A stretch of DNA of 33,304 bases from Pseudomonadota bacterium. GTDB taxonomy: Bacteria; Pseudomonadota; Gammaproteobacteria; Burkholderiales; Usitatibacteraceae. The stretch spans positions 1 through 33,304 of the forward strand of contig JAKOWJ010000188.1 of the NCBI GenBank assembly GCA_029781595.1. The letters are read 5' to 3'. The notes under the pieces are model-generated. The model was not told where the DNA came from. It searched no databases and was given only the letters and a program-made list of their open reading frames with translations. Shown here piece by piece: positions 29,601-33,304 of this stretch (position 1 is the stretch's first letter; each line of letters starts with the position of its first letter). Both the position numbers and the translations under genes were made by a program.

Positions 29601-30666
29601 CCGCGGCGGCAAGACGCTGGACCACGACAAGCTCCGGCGCACCATCGCCACGGCGATGCGCATGCTCGACAACGTGATCGACATCAACTACTACGCCGTC
29701 AAGAAGGCGCGCGACTCCAACTACCGCCACCGCCCGGTGGGCCTGGGCATCATGGGCTTCCAGGATTCGCTCCAGGAGCTTCGCGTGCCCTACGGCTCGG
29801 ACGCGGCCATCGAGTTCGCGGACCGCTCCATGGAGGCGGTGTGCTACTACGCCTACTGGGCCTCCACGGAGCTCGCCGAGGAGCGCGGGCGCTACTCCTC
29901 GTACGCCGGCTCGCTGTGGGACCAGGGGATCCTGCCGCAGGACACGCTCAAGCTCCTGCTGGAGCAGCGCGGCGGCTACGTCGAGGTGGACGGCTCCGAG
30001 TCCATGGACTGGCCCAGCCTTCGCGCGCGCATCGCGCAGCACGGCATGCGCAACTCCAACTGCGTGGCCATCGCGCCCACGGCGACGATCAGCAACATCA
30101 TCGGCGTGTCGGCCTCCATCGAGCCGAACTACCAGAACCTGTACGTGAAATCGAACCTCTCGGGCGAGTTCACGGTGGTCAACGAGCACCTCGTGCGCGA
30201 CCTGAAGAAGCTCGGGCTCTGGGACAACGTGATGGTCGCGGACCTCAAGCACTTCGACGGCTCCATCGGCAAGATCGACCGCGTGCCGCAGGAGCTGCGC
30301 AACCTCTACGCCACCGCCTTCGAGGTCGAGCCGCGCTGGATCGTCGAGGCCGCCGCGCGCCGCCAGAAGTGGATCGACCAGGCGCAGTCGCTCAACATCT
30401 ACATGGCCGGCGCCTCCGGCAAGAAGCTCGACGAGACCTACAAGCTCGCGTGGCTCCGGGGCCTGAAGACCACCTACTACCTGCGCACCCTAGCGGCCAC
30501 CTCGGCCGAGAAGTCCACGGGCAAGGGCGGCGAGCTCAACGCCGTGCCGGCCCACGGGGGCCTGGGCGGCCAGGGCGCCTCGGGCGAGGGGGCGGGCGAG
30601 GGCTCGGCGGAAGCCGCCGGCAAGTTCTGCTCCATCGACAACCCGGAGTGCGAGGCCTGCCAGTAG
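26638..30666 (+). CDS. nrdA: Class I ribonucleotide reductase large subunit with embedded intein
   Basis: 1342 aa precursor; removing the 378-residue intein leaves a 964-residue NrdA, the length of the Pseudomonas-type enzyme. It reduces ribonucleoside diphosphates to deoxy forms. Two N-terminal ATP-cone regions (about residues 30-130 and 142-235) provide allosteric control. The active-site Cys near FNSGTQRSQLSSCYL is present, as are the NLCTEI triad (Asn/Cys/Glu), the partner Cys in VCNLGSVNL, the radical-transfer tyrosines in TTYYLR and the C-terminal redox pair CEACQ. The intein (27943-29076) interrupts VNQ/GGKRKGA in the substrate-binding region. A strong ribosome site precedes ATG 26638. 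No small-subunit gene follows within the window; REP-like repeats come next. Confidence 0.96.
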   Translation: MRLASDIDPAAPLPNPVPGEEGASPERYADYKVIRRNGAVVGFEPDKIAVAVTKAFLAVAGGTAAASAGVREKVHGVTQAVVNALVRRHPQGGTYHIEDIQDQVELALMRAGEHQVARSYVLYREERARERAKRAQEAAEARQPKLHVLVNGAKVPLDLAALESLIASACQGLGEDVEPKRILDATLRDLYDGVPLDEVHKCAILAARMLIESDPAYTYVSARLLLHTVRHEVLGEEVAHEQMGTRYAEYFPAFIHQGIKAQLLDERLGTYDLQRLGAALKPERDLKFDYLGLQTLYDRYFLHIHDHHIELPQAFFMRVAMGLAINEVDREARAIAFYDVLSTFDFMSSTPTLFNSGTQRSQLSSCYLTTVADDLDGIYEAIKENALLSKFAGGLGNDWTPVRALGSYIKGTNGKSQGVVPFLKVVNDTAVAVNQCFAPETGVYTADGLKAIKDVKPGDLVLGKSGTYREVERRFAYNQKDAMVAVKVKHAIDALVVTSAHPFYAIQGVPKEQSNARTLDWLARGKVKADWVEAAQLREGDYVAQVIPTEVVHAAGLTEEDARFYGILLGDGHLSKDGLQWGVSGNPAKDEHLAFARAYLAERGIHFWETGRGEHYAQVHWASGRGVVRDGTTGRIVGAGAATMPFTHEDLYDESGKKRIARRFTHLPRGHTLAMIRGLLETDGGVSRGNEIYFTNTSRSLVDGLRYQLLRMGVPTAGQYREWDTTHAATRSDGSTTEFRGVTKAYDLRIPAVAEIATLVGCKPIAKRNWLEVGGKLFSRVTQVTPVETRPFVFDLKVEADESYMTAAGLAHNGGKRKGAVCCYLETWHMDIEEFLELRKNTGDDRRRTHDMNTANWIPDLFMKRVMEGGEWTLFSPSDCPDLHDKFGKAFEEAYTRYEDKAARGELKLFRKIPALTLWRKMLSMLFETGHPWITFKDPCNLRSPQQHVGVVHSSNLCTEITLNTNASEIAVCNLGSVNLVAHLKDDGRGGKTLDHDKLRRTIATAMRMLDNVIDINYYAVKKARDSNYRHRPVGLGIMGFQDSLQELRVPYGSDAAIEFADRSMEAVCYYAYWASTELAEERGRYSSYAGSLWDQGILPQDTLKLLLEQRGGYVEVDGSESMDWPSLRARIAQHGMRNSNCVAIAPTATISNIIGVSASIEPNYQNLYVKSNLSGEFTVVNEHLVRDLKKLGLWDNVMVADLKHFDGSIGKIDRVPQELRNLYATAFEVEPRWIVEAAARRQKWIDQAQSLNIYMAGASGKKLDETYKLAWLRGLKTTYYLRTLAATSAEKSTGKGGELNAVPAHGGLGGQGASGEGAGEGSAEAAGKFCSIDNPECEACQ
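27943..29076 (+). mobile_element. NrdA intein with LAGLIDADG homing endonuclease
   Basis: 378 residues (436-813 of the precursor). The N-terminal splicing block begins with Cys1: CFAPETGVYTADGLKAIKDV, then PGDLVLG. Block B is ALVVTSAHPFYAI, with the TxxH-like TSAH. Two endonuclease motifs, FYGILLGDGHLS and MIRGLLETDGGVS, each keep their acidic residue, so homing may be active. Block F/G is FDLKVEADESYMTAAGLAHN, with penultimate His and terminal Asn. The boundary is firm because the flanking host sequence rejoins as VNQGGKRKGA, known from intein-free NrdA. The residue after the intein is therefore Gly, not the usual Cys, Ser or Thr nucleophile. The intein is encoded in the same frame and with the same GC-rich codon use as its host. 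Confidence 0.95.
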
Positions 30667-30674
30667 CCCGACCC

Positions 30675-30805
30675 GGAAATCGGGGACGTTCCCCGATTTC
30701 CTGAAGTCCCCCCGAAAACCGGGGACGTTTCCCGATTTCGCCAGCGGCAGCGAAATCGGGGAACGTCCCCGGTTTTTTCCATCGGGGAGCGTCCCCGGCT
30801 TTCGG
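30675..30805. repeat. REP/BIME-like palindromic repeat cluster (4 units)
   Basis: Units lie at 30675-30701 (perfect palindrome, same core as the 17645 cluster), 30713-30740 (one core change), 30750-30777 (opposite orientation, GGGGAACGTCCCC) and 30781-30805 (degenerate). The cluster starts 8 bases after the nrdA stop and could act as a transcription or degradation barrier at the mRNA end. Confidence 0.88.
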
Positions 30806-30871
30806 CCGGCAAGCCTCGAAATGACGGCGGCGGCGGGTGCTTTTCCCGCGATGGGCGCGGAGGGGCGCGTG

Positions 30872-30927
30872 GGAACCTGCCTTCCACGGCAGCCGTGGTC
30901 CGGCCATGTCGGCCGGACGGCTGTTCC
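30872..30927 (+). promoter_or_regulatory. Candidate structured leader (two hairpins closed by an outer stem) before the secreted repeat protein
   Basis: Outer stem GGAAC (30872-30876) with GTTCC (30923-30927). Hairpin 1 is CTGCC/GGCAG (30877-30892) and hairpin 2 is GTCCGGCC/GGCCGGAC (30898-30918). A competing perfect hairpin, CCACGGC/GCCGTGG (30884-30898), excludes hairpin 1. The ribosome site begins directly after the outer stem. It does not match the riboswitch consensus sequences I know. Confidence 0.4.
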
Positions 30928-30942
30928 GGGGAGGAGCAGGTC

Positions 30943-33304
30943 GTGTCCAGCAAAGCAGTGGTTTCCCGTGGCCCGGCGCCGAGGCGCGCCGCGACGGCCC
31001 TGGTGGCGATTTCCCTTTTCCTCCTCGCCCCGTTCGCGGGCGCGGACTTCGTGAACGGCGACTTCGAGACCGGCGCCTTCGGGGCGTCGTGGACCAAGAC
31101 GGCGCTGCAGAACAACAAGATCCCGACGGTCTCCACGCACGCGATCAACCCGCTCTCCATCCGCGACCTGAACCTCGGCGCCTCGCCCGCGGACGCGACC
31201 CTGTACCCGGGCGTGGCCCCCTCGGACACCACGGACCTCTCCGTGATCGTGAGCGGCGCGACGGGCGGCGTGGAGGATCCCCTCATGGCCGGCTACGGCG
31301 CGGCCCTCCGCTACCCCTTCGGCGGCGGATACAGCGCCGTCGTGAACCTGGACCCCATCGGCCGGGCCGTTTCCCGCACCAGCGGCCAGCCCATCTCCGG
31401 GCAGACCTACACGTTCAAGGGCAAGCGTGGCTCCTCGATCCGCCAGCGCATGACGGTGACGGCCGCGGACGTCGACCCCGCCGACGGCAAGGTGCACGTG
31501 CGCTTCCTCTTCGCGCCGGTGCTGGACAACCCGGGCCTGCTCAAGCCGCTCACGGGCGCCGTCACGACCTCCAGCGGCTCGAAGAACGTCACCGGCGCCG
31601 GCACCCACTTCACCACCGAGGTGAACGTGGGCGACGACATCTTCTTCGGGACCAGCACCTCGAAATCGGTGGTGGCCACGATCGTCGACGACACGCACCT
31701 CACCACCTCGAGCAACGTCTCCAGCAACAACGCGGGCGTCACGGCCTTCGCCGGCCCCACGGGCGGGCACTTCGCGGAGGAGCAGCCCTTCTTCGCAGTC
31801 GAAGTCCGCAAGATCACTTCGCTTGCCGACGCGACGCCGATCCCCGTGGCGGGTGCGCCCGCGAGCTCGCCCGGCCAGCTCTTCTTCACCTTCAACTTCT
31901 CCAACCAGGCGGGCGTCTCCTGGGGCAACGTCACCAACACCTTCGACGGCAACCTCTACACGTACGCCAACTTCCAGTCGATCGACTTCTCGCCCGGCGC
32001 TTCCAAGCTCGCGGTGGGCGACACCGTCGAGCTCGAGATCGTGGCGGCCGGCTGCTCCAAGGGCGGCCACGAGGGCCACGTCTACGTCGACGGCGTGAGC
32101 TTCCACCCGCCGGCGAGCCTGTGGGTGAGCGCGGCCGGCCCGGCCAGCGTCTCCAGCGCGAGCGGCACGACGATCACCTACACGTACACCTACACGAACA
32201 ACGGCGCCTCCGACGCCAACAACGTGGTGGTGGACGCCGCGATGCCGCAGGACAACACGCCCACGCCGCAGGACACGACCTACGTCTCCGTGAGCGGCGC
32301 GACCTGCACGCCCTCCGGCGGCGCGGCGGGGCTTCCTCCCACGCCGGGCGGCGCCATCTCCTGCGCGCAGGGCACCCTGACGCCCGGGCAGTCGGGCTCC
32401 TTCACCCTCACCATCGTCATCCCCGACAGCCCCACAGGCCCCATCAACAACGGCACCTACGCGATCTCCGGCACGGGCCTGCCGCCCATCTCGGGCCCGC
32501 TCGTGCAGACGGTGCTCCTCGCGCCGGCGCTGCTGAGCGACATGGCCGCCAGCGCCGCAGGGCTCTCCGGCACCGCGCCCCTCGGCGTGGCCTACTCGGG
32601 CAGCTTCGCGTGCACCAACACCGGCGCCTCCTCCGCGGATTTCGCCACCTGCGACGCGACGAGCCTGCCCACGGGCCTGGCCGTCACCGGCTGCACGGTG
32701 AGCCCGGCGAGCGCGGCCTGGACCGGCCCGGCTTCCGTGGCCTCGCCCGAAGCGGTGACCTGCAACGTCGCCGGAACGCCCTCGGCGGCCGGCACCTTCA
32801 ACACGCGCGTGACCACCGGCGCCACCAACGACTCCGACGCCACCAACAACGAGGTGGTGAAGCCCATCGTCGTGACCGCGGCCGTCACCGTCACGCCGAT
32901 CACCGACAGCGGCTCGACCACCACCGCGGGCGGCACCGCCATCGCCAACGTCGCGGCCAACGACACCATCAACGGCGCGCCCGCCGTTCTCGGCGGCGGC
33001 GGCAACGCCACCGTCGCGACCTCGGGTGCCTGGCCGGCGGGCCTCACGCTCGACACCGCCACCGGCGCCGTCCTCGTCGCGCCGGGCACGGCCGTGAACG
33101 TGTATTCCGTGGACTACCAGCTCTGCGACCTCTCCGGGCCGCCGGTGTGCGCCGTGGTCACGATCACCGTCACGGTTTCCGCACCGGCGACCACCGACAT
33201 GGCCGCCTCCGCCGCGGGGCTGCCCGGCACGGCCACCACTGGCGTGGCGTACGCCGGCACCTTCTCCTGCGCCAACGTCGGCGCGGTGACCGCCACCGCC
33301 GCCA
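30943..33304 (+). CDS. Secreted repeat protein with DUF11-like domain (3' end outside window)
   Basis: 787 codons with no stop before the window ends. The GTG at 30943 lies 7 bases after GGGGAGGAG. A Sec signal peptide (APRRAATALVAISLFLLAPFAGA) is followed by a domain starting DFVNGDFETGAFGASW (about residues 32-385), of the type seen in choice-of-anchor surface proteins. A DUF11-like beta-sandwich (TITYTYTYTNNGASDANNVVV) lies at about 388-520. Two copies of a repeat beginning DMAASAAGL, then GVAYxGxFxCxN, start at about residues 533 and 752, with another Ig-like domain between them. Composition is rich in Thr, Ser, Ala and Gly, as in bacterial adhesins or surface-layer proteins. The anchor type (for example an IPTL-CTERM-like tail) lies outside the window. 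Function is unknown. Confidence 0.85.
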   Translation, partial: MSSKAVVSRGPAPRRAATALVAISLFLLAPFAGADFVNGDFETGAFGASWTKTALQNNKIPTVSTHAINPLSIRDLNLGASPADATLYPGVAPSDTTDLSVIVSGATGGVEDPLMAGYGAALRYPFGGGYSAVVNLDPIGRAVSRTSGQPISGQTYTFKGKRGSSIRQRMTVTAADVDPADGKVHVRFLFAPVLDNPGLLKPLTGAVTTSSGSKNVTGAGTHFTTEVNVGDDIFFGTSTSKSVVATIVDDTHLTTSSNVSSNNAGVTAFAGPTGGHFAEEQPFFAVEVRKITSLADATPIPVAGAPASSPGQLFFTFNFSNQAGVSWGNVTNTFDGNLYTYANFQSIDFSPGASKLAVGDTVELEIVAAGCSKGGHEGHVYVDGVSFHPPASLWVSAAGPASVSSASGTTITYTYTYTNNGASDANNVVVDAAMPQDNTPTPQDTTYVSVSGATCTPSGGAAGLPPTPGGAISCAQGTLTPGQSGSFTLTIVIPDSPTGPINNGTYAISGTGLPPISGPLVQTVLLAPALLSDMAASAAGLSGTAPLGVAYSGSFACTNTGASSADFATCDATSLPTGLAVTGCTVSPASAAWTGPASVASPEAVTCNVAGTPSAAGTFNTRVTTGATNDSDATNNEVVKPIVVTAAVTVTPITDSGSTTTAGGTAIANVAANDTINGAPAVLGGGGNATVATSGAWPAGLTLDTATGAVLVAPGTAVNVYSVDYQLCDLSGPPVCAVVTITVTVSAPATTDMAASAAGLPGTATTGVAYAGTFSCANVGAVTATAA

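Noticed and set aside
30872..30927. c-di-GMP-I (GEMM) riboswitch
   Set aside because: The two-hairpin layout is similar, but the conserved GEMM bases are missing; listed only as an unnamed structured leader.

Overview
The window is one stretch of a high-GC (roughly 70% by eye) Gram-negative chromosome, most likely a betaproteobacterium. The signs are an octaprenyl diphosphate synthase end followed by tRNA-Pro, a PilS/PilR pair preceded by a PP0621-type small protein, a long NrdA of the Pseudomonas/beta type, NnrS, and a proteobacterial dedicated sortase system. Species cannot be named from the sequence.

Layout. (1) 1-399: 3' end of ispB, a terminator hairpin and tRNA-Pro(CGG). (2) 445-8293, minus strand: a rhodanese-type lipoprotein, a pentaheme cytochrome c, a small Cys-containing secreted protein, a triheme cytochrome c, an outer-membrane porin, and a histidine kinase/sigma-54 activator pair. 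(3) 8682-11559, plus strand, divergent: a TusA-like protein, a YeeE/YedE sulfur-compound transporter, a CPxP-type TusA and three very small DsrE-like proteins. Blocks 2 and 3 appear to be one sulfur- or selenium-oxyanion system. I see sigma-54 (-24/-12) promoters in front of all three transcription units, shared TTGCA-containing blocks upstream of them, and the matching activator encoded at the end of the cluster. (4) 11578-14669: nnrS and a nitronate monooxygenase-type gene, each behind an FNR/Dnr-type palindrome and apparently leaderless, plus a hemerythrin-like protein. (5) 14731-21042: a class GN sortase with its VIT/VWA target protein on the minus strand, diverging from a response regulator, an LpxR-like outer-membrane protein and a histidine kinase. 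(6) 21077-26281: PP0621-type protein, pilS, pilR, a tautomerase-like protein, a GNAT acetyltransferase, a repeat-rich non-coding 500 bp, and ampD. (7) 26404-30666: nrdA, interrupted by a 378-residue intein, behind a promoter with NrdR-box and DnaA-box matches. (8) 30675-33304: a REP-like cluster, a possible structured leader and the start of a large secreted repeat protein that runs off the window.

Most notable: the self-contained sigma-54-wired rhodanese/multiheme/porin + YeeE/TusA/DsrE locus, which recalls the ExtHIJKL conduit of Geobacter but differs in content; a NrdA intein whose +1 extein residue is Gly instead of Cys/Ser/Thr; several apparently leaderless promoters; and a probable CTG start codon. 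Function assignments come from motif recognition only; no database search was possible.
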